A DNA stretch of 64,000 bases from Listeria cossartiae subsp. cayugensis (GTDB taxonomy: Bacteria > Bacillota > Bacilli > Lactobacillales > Listeriaceae). A program made the position numbers and the translations under genes. This document shows positions 54,753 through 63,464 of this stretch, one piece after another. A model generated the notes under the pieces. That model ran no database searches, was not told the origin of the DNA, and saw only the letters and a program-made list of their open reading frames with translations. Location: assembly GCF_014229095.1 (NCBI RefSeq), contig NZ_JAARZC010000001.1, forward strand, positions 558,001 through 622,000. Reading direction: 5' to 3'. Numbering within the stretch: the stretch's first letter is position 1; the number at the start of each line of letters is the position of its first letter.

Positions 54753-55142
54753 ATGGATAATAAACTAGAATTTACAACGATTGATGAATATATTACCCAA
54801 GCGCCACCGGAAACAAAAGAAGTGTTGCAAAAAATCAGAGAAACGATTAAAGCAGCTGCACCGGAAGCAACAGAGAAAATAAGTTATCAAATGCCGACTT
54901 TTTATTTGGAAGGAAACTTGGTGCACTTTGCTGTTGCGAAAAATCACTACGGGTTTTATCCGGCTTCTAGTGGCATTGCGGCGTTTGAATCTAAGCTCGG
55001 AAATTACAAGCATTCTAAAGGTGCTGTACAGTTTCCAATCAAAGAAGAAGTTCCTTACGAGTTAATTAAAGAAATGACGCTTTTCCGACTAGCAGAAAAT
55101 AAACAAAAAGCAGCAGAAAAGCTAGCAAAGAAGAAAAAATAA
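54753..55142 (+). CDS. DUF1801-domain protein (YdhG-like)
   Basis: A 129-residue protein of the DUF1801/YdhG family: TIDEYITQAPPETKEVLQKIRETIKAAAPEATEKISYQMPTFYLEGNLVHFAVAKNHYGFYPASSG is the conserved core; the tail is lysine-rich. Bacillus YdhG (Fra) is a frataxin-like iron chaperone with this fold. The role here is inferred at best. Start ATG 54753 after AAAGGAAAGG. Monocistronic. Confidence 0.85.
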   Translation: MDNKLEFTTIDEYITQAPPETKEVLQKIRETIKAAAPEATEKISYQMPTFYLEGNLVHFAVAKNHYGFYPASSGIAAFESKLGNYKHSKGAVQFPIKEEVPYELIKEMTLFRLAENKQKAAEKLAKKKK

Positions 55143-55203
55143 GAAGGAGGCTTTCATTGTGATGATGAAAGTCTTTTTTTGTTTGGTCTTTTATTTTAAA
55201 AAG

Positions 55204-55254
55204 ACTAGACATTTAATATTAAATGAGTATAATAATAAATAGAAAACGTTTTCT
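55204..55254 (+). promoter_or_regulatory. Promoter, GntR-type operator and cre site of the lone EIIC gene
   Basis: -35 TAGACA (55206-55211) and -10 TATAAT (55228-55233), 16-base spacer. A perfect 16-bp palindrome, CATTTAATATTAAATG (55210-55225), fills the spacer. CTAGACATTT at 55205 recurs ahead of the gntR gene. Downstream, AGAAAACGTTTTCT (55241-55254) matches the CcpA cre consensus at 13 of 14 positions. Confidence 0.7.
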
Positions 55255-55287
55255 TTTTAGAAAAATATCATGTTTGGGGGAAGTAAA

Positions 55288-56574
55288 GTGAATAAGTTTA
55301 TGGAGTTACTTGGGGAAAAGTTAATGCCTCTTGCTGCAAAACTAGGAGAGAATAGGTACTTAACCACTTTAAGAGATGCATTCATGTTGGCATTTCCGCT
55401 AACAATGTTTGGTTCGATTGCGGTGGTTTTAATGAATCTACCGTTTTGGAGTGATGAAACGAAGGCAGTTTTACAGTTGTATCTTGGAAATGCCCAAAGC
55501 GCCACGATGAGTATTATGACTGTCTTTGTTGTTTTTGGAATTGGATATTCACTATCTAAATATTATAAAGTTGAAGCAATTTATGGAGGGGCAGTTGCCC
55601 TTGCTAGCTTCTTGATTTTAACGCCATTTTTCTTTAATAGTCCTGATGGAGAGCTTATTACCGGAGCGCTTTCGTTAGATCGACTTGGGGCAAAAGGAAT
55701 GTTTATCGGAATGATTACTGGTTTTATTGCTGCAGAATTATATCGATTTTTTGTTCAACGGGATTGGACAATCAAAATGCCTGCAGGAGTTCCACCTGCT
55801 GTTGCTAAATCATTTGCAGCACTTATTCCCGCTATCTTAACATTAAGTATTTTTTTAGCAATTAATGTTATGGTACAATTCTTCTTCCATACAAACTTAC
55901 ATGATGTTGTTTATACTGTTATTCAAAAGCCTTTAGTGGGGCTTGGTTCAGGAATTGTTCCAACACTAATCGCTTTATTTTTTGTCCAAGTATTATGGTT
56001 TTTCGGCCTGCATGGTCAAATCATTGTCAACTCGGTAATGGACCCGATTTGGAATACGTTAATGCTTGAAAATTTAGATGCTTATAAAGCTGGACTCCCA
56101 TTGCCGCATATTATTACGAAACCATTTATGGAAGTCTTTACTGTTGGTATGGGCGGATCTGGAATGACTTTAGCAGTTGTTATTGCACTAGCATTCTTAA
56201 TGAAGAGTAAGCAAAGTAAAGAAATTGGTCGATTAGCACTTGGGCCTGGAATTTTTAACGTTAATGAGCCAGTACTTTTTGGTATGCCAATTGTATTAAA
56301 TGCTACGATTTTAATTCCATGGATTATTGCACCTTTGATTGTAACTACCCTGAATTATTTCGTAATGGCAGCTGGTATTGTTCCTGCTCCAACCGGGGTT
56401 GCTGTGCCTTGGACGGTGCCAATTGTCATCAATGGTATTCTCGCAACTAACTCATGGCTAGGCGGGGCGCTTCAAGTAGTCGACTTCTTCATCGTCCTCA
56501 TTATCTGGTATCCGTTCTTAAAACTAGTCGATCGGACAAATATTGCGAGAGAATCAGAGGCGGCTATCAAATAA
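55288..56574 (+). CDS. PTS EIIC component, lactose/cellobiose family, without adjacent EIIA/EIIB
   Basis: A 428-residue membrane permease of the Lac-family EIIC type: NKFMELLGEKLMPLAAKLGENRYLTTLRDAFMLAFPLTMFGSI, LWFFGLHGQIIVNSVMDPIWNTL, GMGGSGMTLAVVIALAF and NVNEPVLFGMPIVLNATILIPWII. It needs EIIA and EIIB proteins encoded elsewhere. The start is GTG 55288 after GGGGGA; the upstream ATG 55270 has no ribosome-binding site. A GntR gene follows and shares an operator-like motif, and a cre site points to CcpA catabolite control. Confidence 0.9.
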   Translation: MNKFMELLGEKLMPLAAKLGENRYLTTLRDAFMLAFPLTMFGSIAVVLMNLPFWSDETKAVLQLYLGNAQSATMSIMTVFVVFGIGYSLSKYYKVEAIYGGAVALASFLILTPFFFNSPDGELITGALSLDRLGAKGMFIGMITGFIAAELYRFFVQRDWTIKMPAGVPPAVAKSFAALIPAILTLSIFLAINVMVQFFFHTNLHDVVYTVIQKPLVGLGSGIVPTLIALFFVQVLWFFGLHGQIIVNSVMDPIWNTLMLENLDAYKAGLPLPHIITKPFMEVFTVGMGGSGMTLAVVIALAFLMKSKQSKEIGRLALGPGIFNVNEPVLFGMPIVLNATILIPWIIAPLIVTTLNYFVMAAGIVPAPTGVAVPWTVPIVINGILATNSWLGGALQVVDFFIVLIIWYPFLKLVDRTNIARESEAAIK

Positions 56575-56617
56575 GTTAAATTTTCCTTTTCGATATGCTA
56601 TAATTTGACTAGAAATG

Positions 56618-56631
56618 GCTAGACATTTTTA
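56618..56631 (+). promoter_or_regulatory. Operator-like motif ahead of the gntR gene
   Basis: GGCTAGACATTTTT contains the same CTAGACATTT found at the EIIC promoter. It lies 14 bases downstream of a -10-like TATAAT (56599-56604), a position fit for repression. CTAGACA-type sequences are usual half-sites for HutC-type GntR regulators. Confidence 0.6.
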
Positions 56632-56654
56632 ATTCAAGCGAAGGAGCGATCGAA

Positions 56655-57368
56655 TTGGTTAAGTATGAATTGATTGCAGCAGATATCCGCGAAAAAATAA
56701 ACAACGGTACTTATCCACCAGAATCCATTCTTCCTGATCAAGTGAGCTTATGTAAAGCTTATGATTGTAGCAGAATGACAATAAAAAAAGCCTTTGACGT
56801 TTTAGCGCTTGAAGGACTTGTTTACAGACAACGAGGTGCGGGAACTTTTGTCATGAAAAATGCCTTAGCTAATAAGCAAGACGCGAGTTTGCGGGATTAT
56901 GACGGTTTGACAAAAATGATGGGAGACAACCGAATTTCAAGTAAAATTATTGCATTCGATATTGCCTTCCCAGATGAAAAAACACAAGAACAACTTTTAA
57001 TAAAAGCAGACCAGCCGGTTTACAAATTGATTCGGTTACGGCTCTTGGACGGCGAACCATATGTGTTAGAGCATACAACGATGCCGGCAGATTTAGTTCC
57101 TGGTTTAACGAAAGAAATTTTGCATCATTCGATTTATGCATATTTACAAGACTCACTGGGACTCGTGCTAAGCGGAGCCTTTCGGAAAATTAATGCCGAT
57201 AAGCCATCTGAATATGATCAAGAATATTTAGCGTGCGGGGAACACGACCCAGTTTTAGAAGTGGAGCAAGTAGTGTATTTGAAAGATGGTAGACCAGTGG
57301 AATATTCTAGATCAAGACATCGCTATGATACAAGAAGTTTTATTATGGTTGACCACCGAGAAAAGTAA
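56655..57368 (+). CDS. GntR/HutC-family transcriptional regulator
   Basis: A 237-residue regulator with an N-terminal winged HTH (LIAADIREKINNGTYPPESILPDQVSLCKAYDCSRMTIKKAFDVLALEGLVYRQRGAGTFV) and a C-terminal UTRA ligand domain (VYKLIRLRLLDGEPYVLEHTTMP ... VEYSRSRHRYDTRSF). It probably senses a sugar phosphate from the sugar brought in by the neighbouring EIIC and controls that gene and itself. The start is TTG 56655 after AAGGAGCG. A terminator follows. Confidence 0.92.
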   Translation: MVKYELIAADIREKINNGTYPPESILPDQVSLCKAYDCSRMTIKKAFDVLALEGLVYRQRGAGTFVMKNALANKQDASLRDYDGLTKMMGDNRISSKIIAFDIAFPDEKTQEQLLIKADQPVYKLIRLRLLDGEPYVLEHTTMPADLVPGLTKEILHHSIYAYLQDSLGLVLSGAFRKINADKPSEYDQEYLACGEHDPVLEVEQVVYLKDGRPVEYSRSRHRYDTRSFIMVDHREK

Positions 57369-57370
57369 AA

Positions 57371-57410
57371 TAAAGTCAGCATGCCCGTAAAGCATAGCTG
57401 ACTTTGTTTT
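57371..57410 (+). terminator. Terminator after the gntR gene
   Basis: Hairpin AAAGTCAGC / GCTGACTTT (with inner pairing) followed by GTTTT. Confidence 0.75.
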
Positions 57411-57474
57411 ATGGAGGTAAAAATGTATAAAAAACTCCCGATGAAAAAAATGTAAATAAAATTAGAAAAAGCCG

Positions 57475-57502
57475 TTGACAGTCACTCAGATTATGTTATA
57501 AT
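57475..57502 (+). promoter_or_regulatory. Strong promoter of the tRNA-Glu/tRNA-Asp pair
   Basis: Consensus TTGACA (57475-57480) and TATAAT (57497-57502) with a 16-base spacer, about 63 bases before tRNA-Glu. Confidence 0.85.
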
Positions 57503-57565
57503 AAAAAAGCTGGTGTAAGAGAAATGAATTCAATTGAATATATATTCATTTTTCGTTTTTTATCT

Positions 57566-57637
57566 GGCCCGTTGGTCAAGCGGTTAAGACACCGCCCTTT
57601 CACGGCGGTAACACGGGTTCGAATCCCGTACGGGTCA
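57566..57637 (+). tRNA. tRNA-Glu (TTC)
   Basis: A 72-base cloverleaf: acceptor GGCCCGT / ACGGGTC, anticodon TTC in CCCTTTCACG, T-arm GGTTCGAATCC. No encoded CCA. Confidence 0.96.
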
Positions 57638-57664
57638 CTTTTTTTATTCATTTTTTATACATAT

Positions 57665-57737
57665 GGTTCCGTGGTGTAGGGGTTAACATGCCTGCCTGTC
57701 ACGCAGGAGATCGCGGGTTCAAATCCCGTCGGGACCG
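57665..57737 (+). tRNA. tRNA-Asp (GTC)
   Basis: A 73-base cloverleaf: acceptor GGTTCCG / CGGGACC, anticodon GTC in CCTGTCACG, T-arm GGTTCAAATCC. Cotranscribed with tRNA-Glu, 27 bases apart. Confidence 0.96.
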
Positions 57738-57740
57738 CTC

Positions 57741-57776
57741 AAAAAGAATCCAAGCAAAACTTGGATTCTTTTTTTC
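57741..57776 (+). terminator. Terminator after the tRNA-Glu/Asp pair
   Basis: Hairpin AAAGAATCCAAG / CTTGGATTCTTT followed by TTTT. Confidence 0.9.
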
Positions 57777-57864
57777 GTACAGGAAATTGGACACAGCTTT
57801 TTATTTGAGCTATAATCTTATTATTCATATAAGAATTGTAAGAATTAAATTGGAGGAATGAATC

Positions 57865-58245
57865 ATGGATTTAGTGAAAAATGGGAAAGTATTAGAACTT
57901 GTACATCCAAGTGGAAACTGGACATTAATTAAAGAAGAAGGTTTTTCTCCAGTTCAAATAACAGTGGCGGCGGTTGCTGCTTGTAGCGGATATGTCTATC
58001 AAACATTACTTGAGAAAAAACGAATTGACATAAATGATTTAAGCATTCACACCGATTATGAGCAAGATCAAGAAAGTGCTATGCATGTTTTAACGAAAAT
58101 TAATGTTACTTTTACGGTGGATTTAGTAGATAAAAGCAATGAAGCGAAAGCCGAAAAAGCTGTCCATTTAGTGAAAGATGCTTGCCCGGTTGTGAAAAGT
58201 TTAGACCCGTCGATTGAAATTAATGAGATTGTTGTTTTTAAATAA
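57865..58245 (+). CDS. OsmC/Ohr-family protein
   Basis: A 126-residue OsmC-like protein: GFSPVQITVAAVAACSGYVYQTLLEKKRIDINDLSIHTDYEQD carries one peroxidatic-type cysteine (in AACSGY), and KDACPVVKSLDPSIEINEIV carries the second. Family members reduce organic hydroperoxides with such a Cys pair. It is of the short YhfA-like type rather than Ohr itself, so activity is inferred. The start ATG 57865 follows GGAGG. Monocistronic between two terminators. Confidence 0.88.
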   Translation: MDLVKNGKVLELVHPSGNWTLIKEEGFSPVQITVAAVAACSGYVYQTLLEKKRIDINDLSIHTDYEQDQESAMHVLTKINVTFTVDLVDKSNEAKAEKAVHLVKDACPVVKSLDPSIEINEIVVFK

Positions 58246-58256
58246 AATGATTTATA

Positions 58257-58286
58257 GACCAAGCTGTGGTGCTTGGTCTTTTTTGT
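58257..58286 (+). terminator. Terminator after the OsmC-like gene
   Basis: Hairpin AGACCAAGC / GCTTGGTCT followed by TTTTT. Confidence 0.85.
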
Positions 58287-58359
58287 GTTTAGTTTGGCTT
58301 GATTACTTAAAGGGAAGGCTATATACTGGAACCAAACAATACAAACGAGGTGCTGGGAC

Positions 58360-59034
58360 ATGGAAGAAAAAACAATAGTAGAAAAATTACAGCTGACTAA
58401 ATATAAAGAAGCGGTCATCCTAAATCAACCAGATCGAGCGGGTTATTTTCACCGTTTAGCGAATTACGAGGAAAAAATGGCTGATAAACAATATGATTTA
58501 ATTTTCGATTTTGTGGAAACGCTGGATGAATTGATTGCATTCGTGCAAAAAGTCATTGCCGAAAATAAACTTTCCGCGGATGGTTATTTATTTTTTGCCT
58601 ACCCCAAAAAAGGTAATAAAAAGTTCGATACATACGTGCACCGCGATGAACTCATGCCGGCGCTAAAAACCGATGAAGAAGGTTACGTCGATGGTAGCAC
58701 GCTCAAATTCATGCGAATGGTTGCGCTCGACGAAACGTATACAGTAGTTGGTCTAAAAGAAGCAACAAAACTAAAAGCGAAGGGCGTTAAGAAAAACAAC
58801 CCTTCTGCAGATGAATACGCCGACCACGTTCCTCTAGTCGCGGAATTTTTAGCTGATAAAGGCGATTTACAAGCCTTCTACAACAATTTAGCAACGGGCT
58901 ACCAGCGGGTTTGGGCGCGCTATATTTACTCTGCCAAACAACCAGCCACACAAGAAAAAAGACGCTTAGAAATGGTCGATATTTTGAGCCAAGGTTATAA
59001 AACAAAAGATCTTTACCGACAAGGCAAAAAGTAA
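58360..59034 (+). CDS. YdeI/OmdA-type domain protein (two-domain, 224 aa)
   Basis: A 224-residue soluble protein. The N-terminal part (VEKLQLTKYKEAVILNQPDR ... DGYLFFAYPKKGNKKFDTYVHRDEL) resembles the small fold of DUF3052-type proteins. The C-terminal part (LQAFYNNLATGYQRVWARYIYSAKQPATQEKRRLEMVDILSQGYK) matches the helical YdeI/OmdA domain, which in other bacteria is linked to resistance to some antimicrobial peptides. The function here is unknown. Monocistronic, start after GAGGTGCTGGG. Confidence 0.7.
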   Translation: MEEKTIVEKLQLTKYKEAVILNQPDRAGYFHRLANYEEKMADKQYDLIFDFVETLDELIAFVQKVIAENKLSADGYLFFAYPKKGNKKFDTYVHRDELMPALKTDEEGYVDGSTLKFMRMVALDETYTVVGLKEATKLKAKGVKKNNPSADEYADHVPLVAEFLADKGDLQAFYNNLATGYQRVWARYIYSAKQPATQEKRRLEMVDILSQGYKTKDLYRQGKK

Positions 59035-59165
59035 CCAGATAATTTTATTTGGTTATTTTTTATGTTTGAAACTGCTTCTTTATGTAAAAATCTCTAGGCG
59101 TGATAGAATAGAGGGGGAATAAGACGAAGGAAAATCTTGTTGCACTGGAAAAGGGGACATGCAGG

Positions 59166-59663
59166 ATGGCGAATTATATTAACAAAGAAAGGCGCCAAAT
59201 TGATTTTGATCCATTTGATTTACGGATAATTGCCGTACCAGAAGTAGTAGCGGTGCAGTTTAAGCCGCGCTCAGAGCATACTTTACTTATTCGTATTGCG
59301 GATGTCGGCGCAACCTATCAGCCACTCAAACACGAATCACTTTTTGAAGCTATTTTGCCCGTTCATTTTAATGATATTAACGAAGAAGATGATTACTGGG
59401 GGCTTAGTGACAAAGAGCAAGCGGAGATGAAACTATTCAACGAGGTACATCGCGATTTGATTTATGATTTTGTGGATGAGCACCCAGATTTTACGCAGAT
59501 TGTTGTCCATTGTCACGCTGGAGTCAGCCGGAGTAGCGCGGTTGCTATGGGGATTGCGGAACATTTAGGAGACAAGGACACATACGAAAAACTTCAAGTG
59601 ATAAAACGATACTTACCAAATCCGCGGGTTCTCGCGATTATGCGGGGCGAAGCGTATTTATAA
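59166..59663 (+). CDS. Dual-specificity/tyrosine phosphatase-like protein
   Basis: A 165-residue protein with the cysteine-phosphatase P-loop HCHAGVSRS (Cys116 nucleophile, Arg122) in the DSP/PTP fold; the general-acid region may be the acidic NDINEEDDYWGLSD before it. It lacks a signal peptide and is likely cytosolic. Similar small phosphatases act on phosphotyrosine or on other phosphate esters; the substrate is not known. Start ATG 59166 (another M two codons on is not present), after GGGGACATGCAGG. The glutathione reductase gene follows after 34 bases. Confidence 0.8.
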   Translation: MANYINKERRQIDFDPFDLRIIAVPEVVAVQFKPRSEHTLLIRIADVGATYQPLKHESLFEAILPVHFNDINEEDDYWGLSDKEQAEMKLFNEVHRDLIYDFVDEHPDFTQIVVHCHAGVSRSSAVAMGIAEHLGDKDTYEKLQVIKRYLPNPRVLAIMRGEAYL

Positions 59664-59697
59664 AACGAAAACGAAGAAATGTTAGGAGAGATTTTGT

Positions 59698-61047
59698 ATG
59701 GATAAGCATTATGATTATATTGCGATTGGTGGCGGCAGTGGCGGGATTGCTTCGATTAACCGCGCAGCCATGCACGGCGCAAAATGTGCGTTGATTGAAC
59801 CAAAATTTTTAGGCGGAACATGTGTGAATGTTGGTTGTGTGCCTAAAAAAGTCATGTGGTACGGCGCGCAAATCAAAGAAGCCATGGATTTATACGCAGA
59901 TGCCTATGGTTACCAAGTCGACGCAAGCTTTAACTTCCAAAAATTAGTCGAAAACCGAGAAGCATACATTGAACGCATTCGCGGTTCCTACAAAAATGGA
60001 CTTGATAATAATAACGTAGATTGGATAAAAGGCTATGCCGAATTTGTCGATGAAAAAACATTACGTGTAAATGGCGAACTAGTAACCGCAGATCATATTT
60101 TAATTGCAACAGGCGGCGAACCAGCGCTTCCTTCCATTCCGGGTGCAGAATTTGGTATCACATCAGATGGCTTTTTTGCATTAAAAGAACTTCCGAAAAA
60201 AGTGGCGGTTGTTGGCGCGGGCTACATCGCAGTTGAGCTTGCTGGCGTATTACAACAACTTGGCTCAGAAACACATCTTTTTGTACGGAAACATGCACCA
60301 CTCCGAAATTTTGATCCACTTTTAACCGATACATTAACCGAAATTATCGAGCAATCGGATATGACGTTGCATAAACACGCTGTTCCGCAAAAAGTCGAAA
60401 AAAATCCAGATGGCAGTTTGACGTTGAGCTTGGAAGATGGCCGCTCGGAAACGGTCGATACGCTTATTTGGGCGATTGGACGAAAACCAGTCATCAAAGG
60501 ACTTCAAATCGAAAAAGCGGGCGTAGAACTCTTAGAAAGCGGACATATCGCCGTAGATAAGTTCCAAAACACAAATGTGGATGGGATATATGCAGTTGGT
60601 GATGTAACGGGACATTACGAATTAACCCCGGTCGCAATCGCTGCTGGCCGTCGCTTATCAGAACGCCTTTTCAACAATAAAAAAGATGCGCATTTAAACT
60701 ATGAAAACATTCCAACTGTCGTATTTAGTCATCCAGCTATCGGAACAGTCGGTTTAACTGAACCTGAAGCAATCGAAAAATATGGCAAAGAAAATATCAA
60801 AGTATACACTTCTAGCTTTACCTCGATGTACACAGCTATCACAGACCACCGCGAACCTTGTCGGATGAAGCTAATCTGTGAAGGGAAGACAGAGCGCGTC
60901 ATCGGCTTGCACGGCATTGGTTACGGCGTGGATGAAATGATTCAAGGATTCGCGGTTGCGGTTAATATGGGCGCGACGAAAGCTGATTTTGACAACACAG
61001 TCGCTATCCACCCAACAGGATCCGAAGAATTTGTTACAATGAAATAG
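59698..61047 (+). CDS. gor: Glutathione reductase
   Basis: A 449-residue flavoprotein disulfide reductase: FAD site [17 protein letters not shown], redox pair CVNVGC (Cys42, Cys47), NAD(P) site [36 protein letters not shown], and C-terminal dimer-interface HPTGSEEF with the catalytic His. The sequence type agrees with glutathione-disulfide reductase; Listeria makes glutathione with GshF, where glutathione also activates PrfA in pathogenic species. NADPH-dependent, cytosolic. It is followed by a phosphoglycerate-mutase-family gene 28 bases away. Confidence 0.92.
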   Translation: MDKHYDYIAIGGGSGGIASINRAAMHGAKCALIEPKFLGGTCVNVGCVPKKVMWYGAQIKEAMDLYADAYGYQVDASFNFQKLVENREAYIERIRGSYKNGLDNNNVDWIKGYAEFVDEKTLRVNGELVTADHILIATGGEPALPSIPGAEFGITSDGFFALKELPKKVAVVGAGYIAVELAGVLQQLGSETHLFVRKHAPLRNFDPLLTDTLTEIIEQSDMTLHKHAVPQKVEKNPDGSLTLSLEDGRSETVDTLIWAIGRKPVIKGLQIEKAGVELLESGHIAVDKFQNTNVDGIYAVGDVTGHYELTPVAIAAGRRLSERLFNNKKDAHLNYENIPTVVFSHPAIGTVGLTEPEAIEKYGKENIKVYTSSFTSMYTAITDHREPCRMKLICEGKTERVIGLHGIGYGVDEMIQGFAVAVNMGATKADFDNTVAIHPTGSEEFVTMK

Positions 61048-61075
61048 AAAACAACGATGGAGGAGGAAGTAGGGA

Positions 61076-61750
61076 ATGGGAAAAAAATTATCACTTTATT
61101 TTGTAAGACATGGTCAAACGTATTTAAACAAAAATTTACGTATGCAAGGTTGGGCTGATACGCCACTCACACCAGAAGGCATTGAAGTAGTCAAAGAAAG
61201 TGGTCGCGGACTTGCGGAAACGGAATTCGTAGCAGCCTATTCAAGCGACTTACACCGCACAATCGCAACTGCGGGACACTTACTAAAAGAAAATAAACAC
61301 GCATTTGGTTTAACACTAGAACCATTAAGCGAATTTCGGGAAACTTTCTTCGGTTCCTACGAAGGCGAAAAAGGTGATGTTGCATGGAATGAGATTGCGC
61401 ATCATATGGGATATGCGAACCAAGACGAATTATTCCAAAAAGCCGATGTGCGCGAAACAATGAACGGTACGAAAGCCGCTGACCCAACCGGAGATGCGGA
61501 AGATTTCATGACATTTTGGACACGCGTAGAACAAGGCTTTTTACACGTTATCAATCGTCACCGTGAAACTGGCGGAAACGTCCTTATCGTCGCTCACGGA
61601 AATACTATTCGTAACATCGTCCACGAACTAGAACCATCAATGGACGAAGCAGTCATCCTCGACAACGCGAGTGTTACTGTATTAGCTTACGAAAATGGCT
61701 TATTCAAATTAGAACGTTTAAATGATACTTCTCATTTTAAAAAAGCATAG
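61076..61750 (+). CDS. Histidine phosphatase (phosphoglycerate mutase family)
   Basis: A 224-residue protein with the RHG signature in LYFVRHGQTYLN, the second Arg in AAYSSDLHRTIATA, the acid in EFRETFFGSYEG and the second His in LIVAHGNTIRNIV. These give the phosphohistidine mechanism of the superfamily. Length and sequence do not fit a true glycolytic mutase, so a phosphatase is more likely; the substrate is unknown. Start after GGAGGAAG. Shares a bidirectional terminator with the next gene on the other strand. Confidence 0.9.
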   Translation: MGKKLSLYFVRHGQTYLNKNLRMQGWADTPLTPEGIEVVKESGRGLAETEFVAAYSSDLHRTIATAGHLLKENKHAFGLTLEPLSEFRETFFGSYEGEKGDVAWNEIAHHMGYANQDELFQKADVRETMNGTKAADPTGDAEDFMTFWTRVEQGFLHVINRHRETGGNVLIVAHGNTIRNIVHELEPSMDEAVILDNASVTVLAYENGLFKLERLNDTSHFKKA

Positions 61751-61794
61751 AAAAAACGAGCTTTAGGAAGCAAATTCCCAAAGCTCGTTTTTTT
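61750..61794. terminator. Bidirectional terminator between phosphatase and AI-2E-family gene
   Basis: Hairpin AAAACGAGCTTT / AAAGCTCGTTTT flanked by A and T runs, between convergent genes. Confidence 0.88.
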
Positions 61795-62929
61795 ATTCTT
61801 TCGGTATATCCGGGTCAGGAAGATTATTATCAATCGCCAGCTGACCTCGCCGCAATTTAATTAAACGATTTACGTTAACGATAATTGTTTTCACAACTGC
61901 GTATAGTGGAACACCTAAAATCATTCCAAAAATTCCTGCTAAGTTTCCAGCAACAATTAAGATAATGATAATAGTTAGTGGGTGAATCGATAGTGATTTA
62001 CCCATAATGTATGGAGAAAGTAAGTTAGAGTCGATTTGTTGAACAATTGTTACAACGACAATAACTAGTAAAGCTTGGACTGGAGAAGTGAATAGTGCCA
62101 CGATAACCGCGGGAGCTGCTCCAAGGAAAGGTCCAAGGTAAGGAATAATATTCGTCGCACCAGCAATGAACCCGAAAAGAAGGGCATACGGTTGACCAAT
62201 AATTAAATAGCCAATAAATGTAAATAAACCAACAAACATACAATCAATTGCTTGTGAACTGATATAAGTAGAAATTGTTTTATTCATTTCTTTAATAATT
62301 TGTTTTGCTTCAGAACGAATACCTGCTGGGAAAAATTTACCAGAGGATTCCACAAATTTATGACCATCTTTAAACATATAAAAGACGATAAAAGGTACGG
62401 TTACAAGGATCATGACAAAGCCAGAGACGAACGAGATAATCGCTCCAAAACTAGAAGCAACACCATCAACGACAACTGACATAATTTTTGGTAAGGAGAT
62501 ATTTAGTTTGGAAAGCTCTTCTTTTATATCCACCCCTTGGAATGCTGGGTTGTTAGAGAAGCTTTGTAACCATTTCTCGAAATCTTGCCAATAGCCCGGA
62601 ATAGCTTTGGCCAATTCTGTAACTTGATCTGCAAGTGTTGGTCCAAGTTGCATCACCGCTAGTACAATCAGCACGATAAAGGCAATGAAAATTAAAATAA
62701 CACTTAAAAGCCGAGGCACTTTTCTTTTTTCCAAAAATAACACGAGCGGATTAAATAAATAGAATAGAAATCCTGCTACTAAAATCGGCATAAACAGCGT
62801 GGAAACGATAATGCCTACTGGTGAAAATATGTACTTCATTTGCAATAATACGAACAATATTGCTACAACAGCTAATATTTCGATCGTCCAAAAAAATAAT
62901 TTACTATCTCGAAAACGCGAAAACTTCAA
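61793..62929 (-). CDS. AI-2E family transporter (TqsA/PerM-like permease)
   Basis: A 378-residue integral membrane protein with about eight helices: two near the N-terminus (FFWTIEILAVVAILFVLLQM, VSTLFMPILVAGFLFYLFNPLVLFLE), then a hydrophilic part, and the conserved C-terminal PYALLFGFIAGATNIIPYLGPFLGAAPAVIVAL and LSIHPLTIIIILIVAGNLAGIFGMILGVPLYAV. Family members range from AI-2 exporters to Na+/H+ antiporters, so the substrate is unknown. Transcribed alone on the minus strand, divergent from the GntR gene. Confidence 0.9.
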   Translation of the reverse strand: MKFSRFRDSKLFFWTIEILAVVAILFVLLQMKYIFSPVGIIVSTLFMPILVAGFLFYLFNPLVLFLEKRKVPRLLSVILIFIAFIVLIVLAVMQLGPTLADQVTELAKAIPGYWQDFEKWLQSFSNNPAFQGVDIKEELSKLNISLPKIMSVVVDGVASSFGAIISFVSGFVMILVTVPFIVFYMFKDGHKFVESSGKFFPAGIRSEAKQIIKEMNKTISTYISSQAIDCMFVGLFTFIGYLIIGQPYALLFGFIAGATNIIPYLGPFLGAAPAVIVALFTSPVQALLVIVVVTIVQQIDSNLLSPYIMGKSLSIHPLTIIIILIVAGNLAGIFGMILGVPLYAVVKTIIVNVNRLIKLRRGQLAIDNNLPDPDIPKE

Positions 62930-63069
62930 ATTTTTCCCTTCTTTCTAAAACATTATTGATAATTTTTATAGTACCATTAACTGCTTTAAATAGCCACTGA
63001 ATTAGTAGTATTGACGTGGAAGTATATGTGTTATACAATATATATAACAGTTAGAGAAGAGGTGTTTCT

Positions 63070-63462
63070 ATGCTACTCGCAATTGATCTTCAGTCAGACG
63101 AGCCAATTTATACACAAATATGTAATCAAATCATTGAAGGTATGGCAAAACGGGAACTTTTACCAGGAGATAAATTACCTTCTGTTCGAAGTCTCGGCGC
63201 AGATATCGGCATTAATTTTCATACAGTAAATAAAGCGTATCAGATTTTAAAGCAAGAAGGATTGATTCAAATCCACCGTCAAAAAGGGGTCGTTATTCAT
63301 CCGGACGGGGTAGCAAAGGCGGACGAACACTATTTTATGAAATTACAAACAAAGCTAAGACCGCTTATCGCTGAATCCGTCGTTCGCGGCGTGTCTGAAG
63401 AGAAGTGGCTCGAAGTAAGTAAAGCAATTTTTGACGAAATGCATGGACGGAGAGTGGAGTAG
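63070..63462 (+). CDS. GntR-family regulator, YtrA subfamily
   Basis: A 130-residue short GntR regulator with an N-terminal winged HTH (EPIYTQICNQIIEGMAKRELLPGDKLPSVRSLGADIGINFHTVNKAYQILKQEGLIQIHRQKGVVI) and a small helical C-terminal part, as in the YtrA subfamily that usually controls ABC or membrane-protein genes beside it. It starts at ATG 63070 after GAGAAGAGGTG and is followed two bases later by a DUF1648 membrane protein gene, its likely target. Confidence 0.92.
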   Translation: MLLAIDLQSDEPIYTQICNQIIEGMAKRELLPGDKLPSVRSLGADIGINFHTVNKAYQILKQEGLIQIHRQKGVVIHPDGVAKADEHYFMKLQTKLRPLIAESVVRGVSEEKWLEVSKAIFDEMHGRRVE

Positions 63463-63464
63463 AG

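Noticed and set aside
61076-61750. Calling the histidine phosphatase a glycolytic phosphoglycerate mutase (gpm)
   Set aside because: The length and sequence around the RHG motif do not match GpmA, so only the family is assigned.
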